Below are positions 1-9,003 of a stretch of DNA of 49,928 nt, piece by piece. Under the pieces are notes generated by a model. It made no database searches. It saw only the letters and a program-made list of their open reading frames with translations, and had not been told where the DNA came from. How positions within the stretch are numbered: position 1 is the stretch's first letter; each line of letters begins with the position of its first letter. The position numbers and the translations under genes were made by a program. This stretch comes from JAKFWI01 sp031398975. GTDB taxonomy: Bacteria > Pseudomonadota > Alphaproteobacteria > Caulobacterales > Aquidulcibacteraceae. The DNA is taken from the NCBI GenBank assembly GCA_031398975.1, contig JANNOI010000033.1, forward strand, positions 1 to 49,928, given 5' to 3'.

Positions 1-438
1 CGCGCGGCCGAGCGGTGCGCCGAGGCGCTGGCCCGTTCCGGCGCGCGGGCCCCGGCGACGCCCCCGGGCCGCAGCGTCGCCCTCTACGCCAGCGATTTCT
101 ACGACCCCATCGAGGTCTGGGCCGCGCGCCTGCGCGAAGCGGCGGCCGCGGGCGCGAGCGGAGCGCTGCTGATGGTGAGCGATCCGGCGGAGGAGGATTT
201 TCCGTTCCGCGGGCGGGTGCTGTTCGAGGAGCCGGGCGGGGGCGGCGTGCGCGCCTTGTTCGGCCGGGCCGAGGAGGCGCGGGTCCGGTACGGGGAGCGC
301 CTGCGGGCGCACCGCGCGCAGCTGCGCGAGACCGCGCGCGGCTATGGCTTCCTCACCGTGGCGCACCGCACGGACCAGAGCGCCGCCCCGGCGCTGAGCC
401 TCCTGGTGGCCGCGCTCTCCGAGCACGGCGCGCGGTGA
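1..438 (+). CDS. DUF58 domain protein, C-terminal part (5' end outside window)
   Basis: The frame is open from the first base and ends at 438, so only about 145 C-terminal residues are present. The visible part has the end of a DUF58 (von Willebrand-like) protein: a stretch near RSVALYASDFYDPIEVW, then FPFRGRVLFEEPG, a run of charged helix around YGERLRAHRAQLRETA, and the closing TVAHRTDQSAAPALSLLVA. DUF58 proteins usually lie beside MoxR ATPases and Bat-type membrane proteins, and the two following genes fit that pattern (4-base gap, then a 4-base overlap). The role is probably in cell-envelope assembly or stress; this is inferred from family context. The missing N-terminus prevents checking the metal-binding motif. 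Confidence 0.8.
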   Translation, partial: RAAERCAEALARSGARAPATPPGRSVALYASDFYDPIEVWAARLREAAAAGASGALLMVSDPAEEDFPFRGRVLFEEPGGGGVRALFGRAEEARVRYGERLRAHRAQLRETARGYGFLTVAHRTDQSAAPALSLLVAALSEHGAR

Positions 439-442
439 ACCC

Positions 443-3181
443 ATGATCCTCGGGCCGTTCTTCTTCGCAGCGCCCTGGGCGCTCGCCGCGCTGGCGGGGC
501 TGCCGCTCTTGTGGCTGGTGCTGCGCGCGACGCCGCCGGCCCCGAAGCGCACCTTCTTTCCGCCCTTGCGCCTGCTCGCGGGCCTGCGCACCGAGGAGGA
601 AAGCCGCCGGCGGGCGCCGCTCTGGCTCGTGCTGCTGCGCGCCTTGATCGCCGCGATCCTGATCGTGGGCTTCGCCCGCCCGAGCCTTGCGCCCCCGAGC
701 GCGGCCGCCCAGGCGGCCTCGGGCCCCACCCTGATCGTCATCGACGACGGCTGGACCGCCGCGCCCTTCTGGGGCGAGACCCGGGCCGCCGCCGAGGACG
801 CGATCGCCGAGGCCGAGCGCGCGCGCCAGGCCGTGTTCCTGCTGCTCACCGCGCCCGCGCGCGCCCCCGCAGACGCCGGCGAAGCGCTGAGCCCGGGGGA
901 CGCGCGCGCGCGCATCGCCCGGCTCGATCCCAAGCCCTGGCGGCCCGACCGCGCGGACGCGCTGAAACGCCTGCCCGCCCAACCCGCCCGCTTCGGGCGG
1001 ATCCTCTGGATCACCGACGGGCTGGACGATCCCGGCGCCGCCGCGCTCGCCCAAGCGCTCGAGGCGCGCGGACCCGTGACGGCCAAGCTGCCCCCGCGCA
1101 CCGCGCGCGCGGTGGCGGGCGCGGCGGCCACCGCCGAGGGGGTGGAGGCGGAGCTGCGCCGGGCGCCCGGGGGCGCGGCGCAAGGCGCGATCGCGGCGGA
1201 AACGCTGGAAGGCCGATCGCTGGGCGCCGCCGAGTTCAGATTCGCCGGCGCGGACACGGCGCGCGCGCGCGTAGCCCTGCCCCCGGAGATCGCCGCGCGC
1301 GCCGCGCGGGTGCGCCTCGTGGGCGAAGCGAGCGCGGGTGCGATCCGGCTCACCCCCTCCGGGGCGGGGCGCCCGCTCGTGGGCCTGATCGACGCCGGGG
1401 GGCAGAACCAGCCGCTCCTGTCCGACCTCTTTTACGTAGAGCGCGCGATCGCGCCCTTCGCCACCCCGCGCCGCGGGGAGCCGCGGCGGCTGATCGACAC
1501 CGGCGCCCAGGCGATCGTGCTGGCCGATGCAAGCCGCCTTTCCCCGCCAGAGCGGCAGGCCCTGGAGGGGTGGCTCGAAAAGGGCGGGCTGCTGATCCGC
1601 TTCGCGGGCCCGCGCCTGGCCAACGACGCCGACGACCTCCTGCCGATCCGGCTGCGCCCGGGCTCGCGCGCGCTGGGCGGCGCGCTGGCGTGGGAGCGGC
1701 CCCAAAGCCTCGCCCCCTTCCCGCCGGAGAGCCCGTTCAACGGCCTGGGCGTGCGCGCGGACGTGGCCGTGCGCCGCCAGGTGCTGGCCGAGCCCGCCGC
1801 TGAGCGCGACGCCCGCGTCTGGGCCCGGCTGGAGGACGGCGCCTCGATCGTGACCGCCGCGGCGCGCGGCAAGGGCCTGGTGGTGCTGTTCCACATCACG
1901 GCGGGGCCCGACTGGTCGGACCTGCCGCTATCGGGGCTTTATGTGGACATGCTGCGCCGGACGCTCGCCTTCGCGGGACGCGCCGAGGGGGCCGCCGAGG
2001 AGCGCCAGGCGCAAGGGCCGTGGATCCCCGAACGGTTGGTGGACGGCTATGGCGGACTGCGCCAGCCCGGCGCCGACGCCCAGCCCATCCCCGCCGACGC
2101 GATGGACGGCGCGCGCGCCGGCCCCGACACCCCGCCCGGCCTTTATACCCGCCCCGGCGCCGCGCCCGTGGTGCTGGACGCGGCGGCGGCCAATGAGCCC
2201 CTCGCAGCGCTGCGCCTGCCGGGGCGCGTGCGGGTTCAGACGCTGGAGGGCGCGCAGGCGCGCCCGCTCACCGGGGTGATCCTCGCGCTCGCCGCAGTGC
2301 TGATCGCGCTGGACCTGCTGCTGGCGCTGGCGCTCGCGGGGCGGCTGCCGCGTCTGCCGCGGCTGCCGCGCCGGCGCGCGCCCGCGGGGGCGGCGCTCTT
2401 GCTGGGGCTTTTGCTGATCGTCCCCGCGCCGCCGGCCGAAGCCGCCGCCGGCCGCGCCATGCTGGAGACGCGCCTCGCCTATATCCGCACCGGGGATGCG
2501 CGCCTCGACCGGGCGACCGCTGCGGGCCTTGAAGGGCTTTCCCAGGTGCTGCGCGAGCGCACGGCCGTGGAGCCCGGACCGCCGGTGGGCGTGGACCCCG
2601 CGCGGGATGACCTCTCCGCCTTCCCGATCCTCTATTGGGCCGCGCCCGACGCGCCGCGGCGCCTCCCCGACCAGGCGGTGGCCAATCTGGACCGGTACAT
2701 GCGCCTGGGCGGGCTGATTTTCCTCGACACCCGCAATCCGGCCGCCGCGCGCAGCACGCCCGAGCAGCCGGGGGCGGCGGCGGTGCTGCTGCAGGGCCTG
2801 GACGCGCCCCCGCTCGAAGCCGTGGGAAAGGACCATGTGCTCACCAAGACTTTCTACCTGATGCAAAGCTTTCCCGGCCGGAACGGACGCGCGCATCTGT
2901 GGGCCGAGAGCGCCAATGCCGCGGCCGCGCGCGACGGGGTGGCGGCGCTGATGATCGGCGACGGCGATTGGGCCGCCCTTTGGGCGCCCGACCCCTACAG
3001 CCCGATGGGCGCGCTCGACGGCCAAAACCGCCAGCGGGAGATGGCGCTGCGGTTCGGGGTGAACCTCGTGATGCTGGCGCTGACCGGCAATTACAAGGCC
3101 GACCAGGTGCACGTGCCCGCGCTGCTGGAGCGGCTGGGCCGGGACCGGCCCGGGCGTAGCCCCGGAGCGGGCGAGCCATGA
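443..3181 (+). CDS. BatA-like N-terminus and DUF4159 membrane protein
   Basis: A 912-residue protein. The N-terminus (about 1-80) looks like the BatA/aerotolerance membrane domain, with hydrophobic segments near residues 8-25 and 60-78. A VWA-like region follows, but the usual DxSxS metal site is replaced by IDDGWTAA, so metal binding there is doubtful. Further hydrophobic segments lie around 610-632 and 650-668. The last third (about 675-890, from ETRLAYIRTGD through DTRNPAA to FGVNLVMLALTGNYKADQ) matches the DUF4159 family. It starts 4 bases after the DUF58 gene and overlaps the next gene by ATGA, so the three form one operon. The role in envelope maintenance is inferred from linkage; no enzymatic function is known. 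Confidence 0.82.
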   Translation: MILGPFFFAAPWALAALAGLPLLWLVLRATPPAPKRTFFPPLRLLAGLRTEEESRRRAPLWLVLLRALIAAILIVGFARPSLAPPSAAAQAASGPTLIVIDDGWTAAPFWGETRAAAEDAIAEAERARQAVFLLLTAPARAPADAGEALSPGDARARIARLDPKPWRPDRADALKRLPAQPARFGRILWITDGLDDPGAAALAQALEARGPVTAKLPPRTARAVAGAAATAEGVEAELRRAPGGAAQGAIAAETLEGRSLGAAEFRFAGADTARARVALPPEIAARAARVRLVGEASAGAIRLTPSGAGRPLVGLIDAGGQNQPLLSDLFYVERAIAPFATPRRGEPRRLIDTGAQAIVLADASRLSPPERQALEGWLEKGGLLIRFAGPRLANDADDLLPIRLRPGSRALGGALAWERPQSLAPFPPESPFNGLGVRADVAVRRQVLAEPAAERDARVWARLEDGASIVTAAARGKGLVVLFHITAGPDWSDLPLSGLYVDMLRRTLAFAGRAEGAAEERQAQGPWIPERLVDGYGGLRQPGADAQPIPADAMDGARAGPDTPPGLYTRPGAAPVVLDAAAANEPLAALRLPGRVRVQTLEGAQARPLTGVILALAAVLIALDLLLALALAGRLPRLPRLPRRRAPAGAALLLGLLLIVPAPPAEAAAGRAMLETRLAYIRTGDARLDRATAAGLEGLSQVLRERTAVEPGPPVGVDPARDDLSAFPILYWAAPDAPRRLPDQAVANLDRYMRLGGLIFLDTRNPAAARSTPEQPGAAAVLLQGLDAPPLEAVGKDHVLTKTFYLMQSFPGRNGRAHLWAESANAAAARDGVAALMIGDGDWAALWAPDPYSPMGALDGQNRQREMALRFGVNLVMLALTGNYKADQVHVPALLERLGRDRPGRSPGAGEP

Positions 3182-5223
3182 TCCCGGCCGACCGCCTCGC
3201 CTTCGACCCCGCGATCGGCTGGACGGCGCTGATCGTGGTGGGCGTGGTGTGCGCCGTGCTGTTTTGCGTTTACGCCGCGTTCGGCGGGCGCGCGCGGGGC
3301 TTGCGCGGCGCGGGCCTCGCGCTGGTGCTGATCGGCCTCGCCCAACCCACCCTGGTGCGCGAGACCCGCGAACCGGCCGACGACATCGCCGCCCTGATCA
3401 TCGACCAGAGCGAAAGCCTAGCCCTGGCGGGACGCCTGGACGCCGCGCGCGCCGCGGGCGCCGCACTCGCGCAGCGGCTGGCCAAGGAGCAGGGCCTGGA
3501 AGTGCGGGTGCGCGAGGTGCGCGGCGGGCCGGACGGCACCGCCCTGGTCGGCGCGCTGGAAGAGGCCCTCGCAGACGCCCCCCGCGAACGCATCGCCGGC
3601 GCCATCCTGGTCACCGAGGGGCAAGTCTCGGACGTGCCGGAAGACCTCGAGCGGCTGAAGGGGCTGGGGCCCGTCCATGCGCTGATCGTAGGCGATCCCG
3701 AGCGCGGGGACCGCCGCCTCGAACTGCTTTCCGCGCCGGCGTTCGGGATCGTGGGGGAGCCCGTGACGCTGGAGGCGCGCGTGGACGATCCCGTGGCGGG
3801 CGCGAGCGTCAATGTGCGGGTCTCGATCGACGGGCGGCCCGTGCGCGAGGCGCGGGTGGAGGCGGGCAAGCCGTTCCGCATCACCCTTTCCACCCCCAAG
3901 CGCGGCCCGAACATGGTGATCGTGGAGGCCGAAGCCGGCCCCGCCGAGATCAGCCGCGCCAATAACCGCGCCGCCTTCGAGCTGCAGGGCGTGCGCGACC
4001 GGCTGCGCGTGCTGCTGGTGACGGGCGAGCCCCATCCGGGCGCGCGCGTGTGGCGCAACCTCTTGAAGTCAGACCCTTCCGTCGATCTCGTGCACTTCAC
4101 CATCCTGCGGCCGCCGGAGAAGGTGGAGTTCACCCCGCTGGACGAGCTCGCGCTGATCCAGTTCCCGCACCGGGAATTGTTCGTAGAGAAGCTTGGCCAG
4201 TTCGACCTCGTGATCTTCGACCGCTATGAGCGGCGCGGCATCCTGCCGATCGCCTATTTCGAGAACATCGCCCAGCGCGTGGAGGCGGGCGGGGCGATGC
4301 TGGTGGCGTCGGGCCCCAATGATGCGGGCCCTGAATCGCTCTCGCGCACGCCGGTGGCCGCGATCCTGCCCTCCCTGCCGACCGAGCGGGTGATCGAGGA
4401 GCCGTTCCGGCCGACGCTGACCCCCATCGGCCAGCGCCACCCCGTGACGCGCGGCCTGCCCGACCCCGCCCTCTGGGGACGCTGGAGCCGGATGGTGGAG
4501 GCCAACGCCTCGGGCGGGCGCACGCTTCTGTCCGGCGCGGGAGAGCGCCCGCTCCTGGTGCTGGACCGGGCGGGCAAGGGCCGCGTGGCCCAGCTCTGGA
4601 GCGACCAGGCCTGGCTTTGGGCGCGCGGCCATGAGGGGGGCGGGCCGCACGGGGAATTGCTGCGCCGGCTGGCGCACTGGCTGATGCAGGAGCCGGAGCT
4701 GGAAGAGGAGCGCCTGACGCTGAGCGCGGGTCCCGATGGCCTCACCGCCGAACGCACCACCCTGGGCGACGCGCCGGAACCGGTGGAGATCGTAAGCCCG
4801 AGCGGGGCGGTGGACCGGCGCGCCCTCGCCGCGGCGGCCCCGGGCATCTGGCGCGCGAGCGCTGCGGCGGGAGAAACCGGGCTCTACGAGGCGCGCTCGG
4901 GAGAGCTGCGCGCCTATGCGGCCGTGGGCCCGCTCAACCCGAAGGAAGCCGCGGTCGTGAACGCCACGGGCGAGATCCTCGCGCCCCTGATCGAGGCGGC
5001 GGGCGGGGCGGTGACGGTGCTGGGCGAGCGCGGCGCGCCCCTGCCGGAGCTGCGCCGGGTGGAGCGGGGCGCGCGCGCGGCGGGGCAGGGCTGGATCGGG
5101 CTCGAGCGCAACGGCGCCTATGTGGTGCGCGCCAGCGCGGCCAAGCCCCTGGGGCCGGGCTGGGCGTGGGCGGGCGCGGGGCTCGCGCTGCTGATGCTGG
5201 GCTGGCGGCGCGAGGCGGGGTGA
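3178..5223 (+). CDS. VWA/glutamine-amidotransferase-like membrane protein
   Basis: A 681-residue protein starting within the stop codon of the DUF4159 gene, which implies translational coupling. Two hydrophobic helices occupy about residues 15-60. A VWA-like domain follows, with an intact metal-site motif DQSES near residue 77. A beta-rich CARDB-like stretch covers about 180-270, and a class I glutamine-amidotransferase-like fold about 275-400 (RVLLVTGEPHPG, DLVIFDRYERRG, GGAMLVASGPN). A last helix lies near 660-676. This arrangement is usual for the third member of DUF58/DUF4159 loci. The amidotransferase-like fold shows no obvious catalytic Cys, so it is probably structural. The function is unknown. 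Confidence 0.75.
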   Translation: MIPADRLAFDPAIGWTALIVVGVVCAVLFCVYAAFGGRARGLRGAGLALVLIGLAQPTLVRETREPADDIAALIIDQSESLALAGRLDAARAAGAALAQRLAKEQGLEVRVREVRGGPDGTALVGALEEALADAPRERIAGAILVTEGQVSDVPEDLERLKGLGPVHALIVGDPERGDRRLELLSAPAFGIVGEPVTLEARVDDPVAGASVNVRVSIDGRPVREARVEAGKPFRITLSTPKRGPNMVIVEAEAGPAEISRANNRAAFELQGVRDRLRVLLVTGEPHPGARVWRNLLKSDPSVDLVHFTILRPPEKVEFTPLDELALIQFPHRELFVEKLGQFDLVIFDRYERRGILPIAYFENIAQRVEAGGAMLVASGPNDAGPESLSRTPVAAILPSLPTERVIEEPFRPTLTPIGQRHPVTRGLPDPALWGRWSRMVEANASGGRTLLSGAGERPLLVLDRAGKGRVAQLWSDQAWLWARGHEGGGPHGELLRRLAHWLMQEPELEEERLTLSAGPDGLTAERTTLGDAPEPVEIVSPSGAVDRRALAAAAPGIWRASAAAGETGLYEARSGELRAYAAVGPLNPKEAAVVNATGEILAPLIEAAGGAVTVLGERGAPLPELRRVERGARAAGQGWIGLERNGAYVVRASAAKPLGPGWAWAGAGLALLMLGWRREAG

Positions 5224-5227
5224 ACGG

Positions 5228-5746
5228 TCAGGGCCGCGCCACCGCCCCGGCCAGCCCTTCAAGCCCGCCCGCCCGCAGCGGCGCCCACATCAGCCGCTCC
5301 GGCGCTGCGGGGCCCGGCAGCGTCACCCGTCCCGGCGGGATGAGCGCAAAGCCCAGTTCAGCAAAGAATGGCGCCTTTCCCATCAGGATCACGCCGCCCG
5401 CCTGCTCCTGCCCCGCCCGGCACGCGGCCAGCGCCGCCGCCGCAAGCCCGTGGCCGAGGCCCTGATGCTGCGCGGCGGGATGGACCGCCAGCGGCCCCAG
5501 AAACAGGCCCGGCGCGCCCCCGATCCGGACATCGAACAGGCGGCAGCACCCCAGCACCGCCCCCCCGCCCACCGCCACCCGGGACAAATCCGGGCGATGG
5601 CGCGCGAAGGCGCGCACCCGCTCCGACGGTTTGGCGAACCGGCCGGGGCCGAAGGCGGCGTCCAGCACCTGAACGATGGCGGGCGCGTCGAACGGGGTTT
5701 CGGGCCGCAGCAGGGGCGCGGGCGCAAGCGCGCGGGAAGCTCTCAT
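5228..5746 (-). CDS. GNAT family N-acetyltransferase
   Basis: A 172-residue protein, the normal size for a GNAT enzyme, transferring an acyl group from acyl-CoA to an unknown acceptor. The N-terminal part (LRPETPFDAPAIVQVLDAAF) is the first strand and helix. The strand GLFLGPLAVHPAAQHQGLGHG, at about residues 82-102, carries the acetyl-CoA loop QHQGLGHG. ILMGKAPFFAELGF, about 120-133, is the typical late strand and helix of the YhbS-like group. It converges on the VWA gene with only 4 bases between the stops. The substrate cannot be read from the sequence. Confidence 0.85.
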   Translation of the reverse strand: MRASRALAPAPLLRPETPFDAPAIVQVLDAAFGPGRFAKPSERVRAFARHRPDLSRVAVGGGAVLGCCRLFDVRIGGAPGLFLGPLAVHPAAQHQGLGHGLAAAALAACRAGQEQAGGVILMGKAPFFAELGFALIPPGRVTLPGPAAPERLMWAPLRAGGLEGLAGAVARP

Positions 5747-5873
5747 CGGTCGGCCCTGGCTGGGGAGGCCTGGGGGCAGGCCGGGGGCGCGAAATAGGGG
5801 CTGATCGTGCGGGTGTCAAAAGGAAAACCTGCAGCGGAACGGACCCGCGCCGGGTATTGGACGTTCCTCTTCC

Positions 5874-7913
5874 GTGACTGCCCCCGCCCCCCCGCAGCCC
5901 GGACCGGCCCGCGCCGCCGCGCGGCGAGCCTGGGCTTGGCTGCGGGCGGCGCTGCACCGCGTGCGCGGCCCCTCCCGGAAAGTCTGGACGCGGGTCCTTG
6001 CCGGTTTTGCTGCTCTGGTCGCGCTGGCGGTGATCGGTTTGGCGCTGCTGGACTGGAACGCCCTGCGCGGGCCGATCGCGCGCTTCGCGGGCCAGGCGCT
6101 GGACCGGACGGTCGCGATCGAGGGCGATCTCGACGTCACTCTCTTTTCGCTCACCCCGCGCATCGCGGTGGAGGGCCTGCGCATCGCCGACCCGCCCTGG
6201 GCCGGCAAAGGCGACACGGTGCGCATCGCCAAGCTGGATATGACGGTGGAATTGCTGGCGCTGCTGACGGGGCGGCTGCGCGTGCGCACCCTCGAGCTCG
6301 ACGACGCCGATCTGCGCTTCACCCGCACCGAGGACGGCCGCGCGACCTGGAATTTCGGCCAGAAAAAGCCTGATGCGAAGCCCTTCGACATCCCCCCTAT
6401 CCGGCGCTTCGTGCTGCGCGGGGGCAGGCTCGCCATCACCGACGCGCGGCGCGATCTGCGATTTTCCGGCGGCTTCACCTCCGGGGAGCAGGCGGGGGCG
6501 GCGGCGGGCGCCTTCAACCTGCGCGGGGACGGGACGCTGAACGCGGAGCGCTTCCGCCTCGATCTGCGCGGGGCCCCGCTGCTCAATGTGCGCCGGGACC
6601 GGCCCTACGCGTTCACCGCCGACGTCCTCTCCGGCGACACAAAGATCCACGCGGACGGCCGCGTGCTGCGCCCGTTCGACCTCGCACGCTTCGACGCAGA
6701 CCTCAACGCCTCGGGGCCGGACCTGGCGGACCTCTATCGGCTGACGGGGGTAGTGCTGCCCAACACCCCGCCCTACGCGCTTTCAACGCGGCTGGAGCGG
6801 CGGGGCCGCCAATACGCGCTGCGCGCCATCACCGGCACGGTGGGCGATACCGACGTCGCCGGCGTGATCGAGATCGACCGCCGGGGGCCGCGGATGCAAT
6901 TGGGCGCCGATCTGCGCTCCAAATCCCTCGATTTCGACGATTTGGCGACCATCCTCGGCGCGCCGCCATCGACCGCGCGCGGGGAAAGCGCAAGCGCCAC
7001 CCAGCGCGCTACCGCCCGGCGCCTCGCGCAACAGGACCGGCTGCTGCCGGACGCCTCGCTGGACCTGACGCGCGTGCGCAAAATGGACGCGACGCTGAAA
7101 TACCGCGCCGGCGCGGTGCGCACCGGTTTCCTGCCGCTGCAGCGCTTCACCTTGGACCTGACGCTCAAGGAGGGGGTGCTGACCATGAGCCCGCTCTCCT
7201 TCGGTTTGCCGAATGGGACGCTCTCCGGCGCGGTGCGCATCGACGCCCGCCGCGACACCCCCGACATTGACCTCGACATGCGCCTGCGGGACGCGCGGCT
7301 GGAGGATTGGATCGCGCGATCGGGCCAGCCCAATGCCGCAACCGGCGTGCTGGAGGCCCGGGCCAAGCTACGCGCGCGGGGGCTTTCGGTGCGGGAAGCG
7401 GCGGGCAACGCCAACGGACAGGTGAGCCTGGTCATGCCCAGCGGGGAGATCCGCGCCGCGTTCGCGGAATTGCTGGGCGTGAACCTGACCCGCGGACTCG
7501 GGCTCTTGCTGTCCAGGGATCAAGAGACCACCGAGATTCGCTGCGCGGTGGCGGACTTTCAGGCCGTGAAAGGCGTGCTGCAGGCGCGCACCATCCTGCT
7601 GGATACCGAAGTCGTGCGGACCTCGGGCTCCGGGCAAGTGCGGCTGGCGGACGAGACGCTGGCGCTGACCCTGAAGGGCGAGCCGAAGAAGCCCCGCCTG
7701 GTGCGGCTCTCGGCGCCAATCGAGGTGGGGGGCAAGCTGCGCTCGCCGAAGCTTGGGGTGGACGCCGGAGCGATGGCAGGCCAGGCGGGCGCGGCGGCGG
7801 CGCTGGGCGTGCTGCTGACCCCGCTGGCGGCGCTGCTGCCGTTCGTGAACCCGGGCCTTGCCGAGGACGCCGATTGCGCCGCCATCATGGCTGAAGCGCA
7901 GCCGGTGCATTGA
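5874..7913 (+). CDS. AsmA family inner-membrane-anchored protein
   Basis: A 679-residue protein. A basic N-terminus is followed by one membrane helix (about residues 41-59). The AsmA domain then begins with ARFAGQALDRTVAIEGDLDV and contains repeated beta-rich segments. The family's closing region is at about 500-665 and ends in a hydrophobic stretch with LTPLAALLPFVNPGLA and a DADCAAI tail. AsmA/YhdP/TamB-like proteins are large periplasmic beta-structures anchored in the inner membrane and linked to outer-membrane lipid homeostasis. The start is a GTG at 5874. Downstream ATG codons would remove the membrane anchor, so GTG is preferred. The last 29 bases overlap the convergent LysR gene. Confidence 0.87.
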   Translation: MTAPAPPQPGPARAAARRAWAWLRAALHRVRGPSRKVWTRVLAGFAALVALAVIGLALLDWNALRGPIARFAGQALDRTVAIEGDLDVTLFSLTPRIAVEGLRIADPPWAGKGDTVRIAKLDMTVELLALLTGRLRVRTLELDDADLRFTRTEDGRATWNFGQKKPDAKPFDIPPIRRFVLRGGRLAITDARRDLRFSGGFTSGEQAGAAAGAFNLRGDGTLNAERFRLDLRGAPLLNVRRDRPYAFTADVLSGDTKIHADGRVLRPFDLARFDADLNASGPDLADLYRLTGVVLPNTPPYALSTRLERRGRQYALRAITGTVGDTDVAGVIEIDRRGPRMQLGADLRSKSLDFDDLATILGAPPSTARGESASATQRATARRLAQQDRLLPDASLDLTRVRKMDATLKYRAGAVRTGFLPLQRFTLDLTLKEGVLTMSPLSFGLPNGTLSGAVRIDARRDTPDIDLDMRLRDARLEDWIARSGQPNAATGVLEARAKLRARGLSVREAAGNANGQVSLVMPSGEIRAAFAELLGVNLTRGLGLLLSRDQETTEIRCAVADFQAVKGVLQARTILLDTEVVRTSGSGQVRLADETLALTLKGEPKKPRLVRLSAPIEVGGKLRSPKLGVDAGAMAGQAGAAAALGVLLTPLAALLPFVNPGLAEDADCAAIMAEAQPVH

Positions 7914-8826
7914 CGCGCCAGGGCGCGCGCCCCGCGCCGAAATGATCGTGCAGGAAATCCGACCACGCCTTGAGGCGTCGCGTCTGGGCCGGGCCGGGCG
8001 CGGTCAGGAGGTGCAGCTGCAAATCCGGGGCTCGCCATTCGGGCAGCACAATTTCCAACGCCCCCTCCTGAACATCGCGCCAGTAGATGAAATCGGGTTG
8101 CAGCGCCACGCCGAGGCCGTCCCGGAGCAGGCACTCGATCACGTCGCCGTTGTTGTAGCGCAGGCGCGGCTCCACCCGGACCTGGACCCGTTCCCCGTCC
8201 GGGCCGGTGAAGCGCCAGATCGGGGCGGCGAGATTTGCGTAGACGAAGCAGGAATGGGCGGCGAAATCTTCGGGCCGGCGCGGGCGCCCGCGCGCGGCGA
8301 AATAGGCGGGCGCCCCCACTACCGACACCCGCACCGGCGCCAGGCGGCGCGCGATCAGGCTGGAATCCTCCATCGCTGAAATCCTGAGCGCGGCGTCGTA
8401 ATTCTCCCCGATCAGATCCACCGGCCGATCCTCGAGGTGGAGATCGAGCAGGATGTCGGGATAGGCGCGCAGGAACGATTGCAACACCGGGCGCAGATAC
8501 AGGATCGCGAACGTCAGCGGGGCAGACACTTTCAGGCTCCCGCGCGGGCTGTGACGGGCCTCGCCCGCCTCCTCCATGGCGCACTCAGCCTCCTCGATCA
8601 TCCGCTGCGCGCGGGCCAGCACGCGCACTCCCGCCTCGGTGAGCGCGGCGCGGCGGGTGGTGCGCGCCACCAGAGGCACGCCAAGAGCCGCCTCAAGCTC
8701 GGCCACGCGCTTGGAGATGGTGGCCTTGGACAAGCCCAGCTCCTTGGCGGCGGCAGAAAAGGACCTCGCCTCCGCGACATGGGCGAACAGCCCGAACAGA
8801 TCGAGATGCGGCGGCTGCTGCGCCAT
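7885..8826 (-). CDS. LysR family transcriptional regulator
   Basis: A 313-residue protein of typical LysR length. The winged-helix region is at residues 8-67 (FGLFAHVAEARSFSAAAKEL, then SKATISKRVAELEAALG), followed by the linker helix and the periplasmic-binding-like effector domain (about 95-300, with KVSAPLTF at its start). It belongs to the large CrgA/DmlR-like branch. It is transcribed away from wrbA across a 177-base gap, the classic layout for a LysR protein controlling its divergent neighbour. Quinone or redox stress is a plausible inducer, inferred only from the neighbours. Its 3' end overlaps the 3' end of the AsmA gene by 29 bases. Confidence 0.9.
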   Translation of the reverse strand: MAQQPPHLDLFGLFAHVAEARSFSAAAKELGLSKATISKRVAELEAALGVPLVARTTRRAALTEAGVRVLARAQRMIEEAECAMEEAGEARHSPRGSLKVSAPLTFAILYLRPVLQSFLRAYPDILLDLHLEDRPVDLIGENYDAALRISAMEDSSLIARRLAPVRVSVVGAPAYFAARGRPRRPEDFAAHSCFVYANLAAPIWRFTGPDGERVQVRVEPRLRYNNGDVIECLLRDGLGVALQPDFIYWRDVQEGALEIVLPEWRAPDLQLHLLTAPGPAQTRRLKAWSDFLHDHFGAGRAPWRVNAPAALQP

Positions 8827-8920
8827 GACGGCTCACCTAAAGAAACAATCTGTGCGTACTATTTCTATTCAATCGCTCCGGCGCAAGGCGCATGTCTTGG
8901 CCGATCCAAAGCCGCGCGAA

Positions 8921-8990
8921 GGCGGTTGGCTTTGGCGGTTGAGGACTTGGGGCGGTTGAGGACTGGGGCGGTTGACGCTTCGGGTGGTTG
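8921..8990 (+). repeat. Five GGYGGTTG repeats in the wrbA leader
   Basis: The octamer GGCGGTTG occurs at 8921, 8934, 8951 and 8967, with a variant GGTGGTTG at 8983. The start-to-start spacings are 13, 17, 16 and 16 bases. Two copies share the longer core GGCGGTTGAGGACT. The array ends about 13 bases before the wrbA start codon and lies in the gap between the divergent LysR gene and wrbA. It may be a set of regulator sites or a slipped-strand expansion. Confidence 0.6.
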
Positions 8991-9003
8991 AAGGAGAGGT
9001 GCG

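Noticed and set aside
353..1894. Minus-strand frame of 513 codons opposite the DUF4159 gene
   Set aside because: Low-complexity Arg/Gly/Ala sequence with no motif; the plus-strand DUF4159 protein explains the region.
5747..5873. Possible small RNA or gene in the gap between the GNAT and AsmA genes
   Set aside because: Only 127 bases with G-rich runs; no stem-loop with T-run and no coding signal. It most likely holds the divergent promoters.
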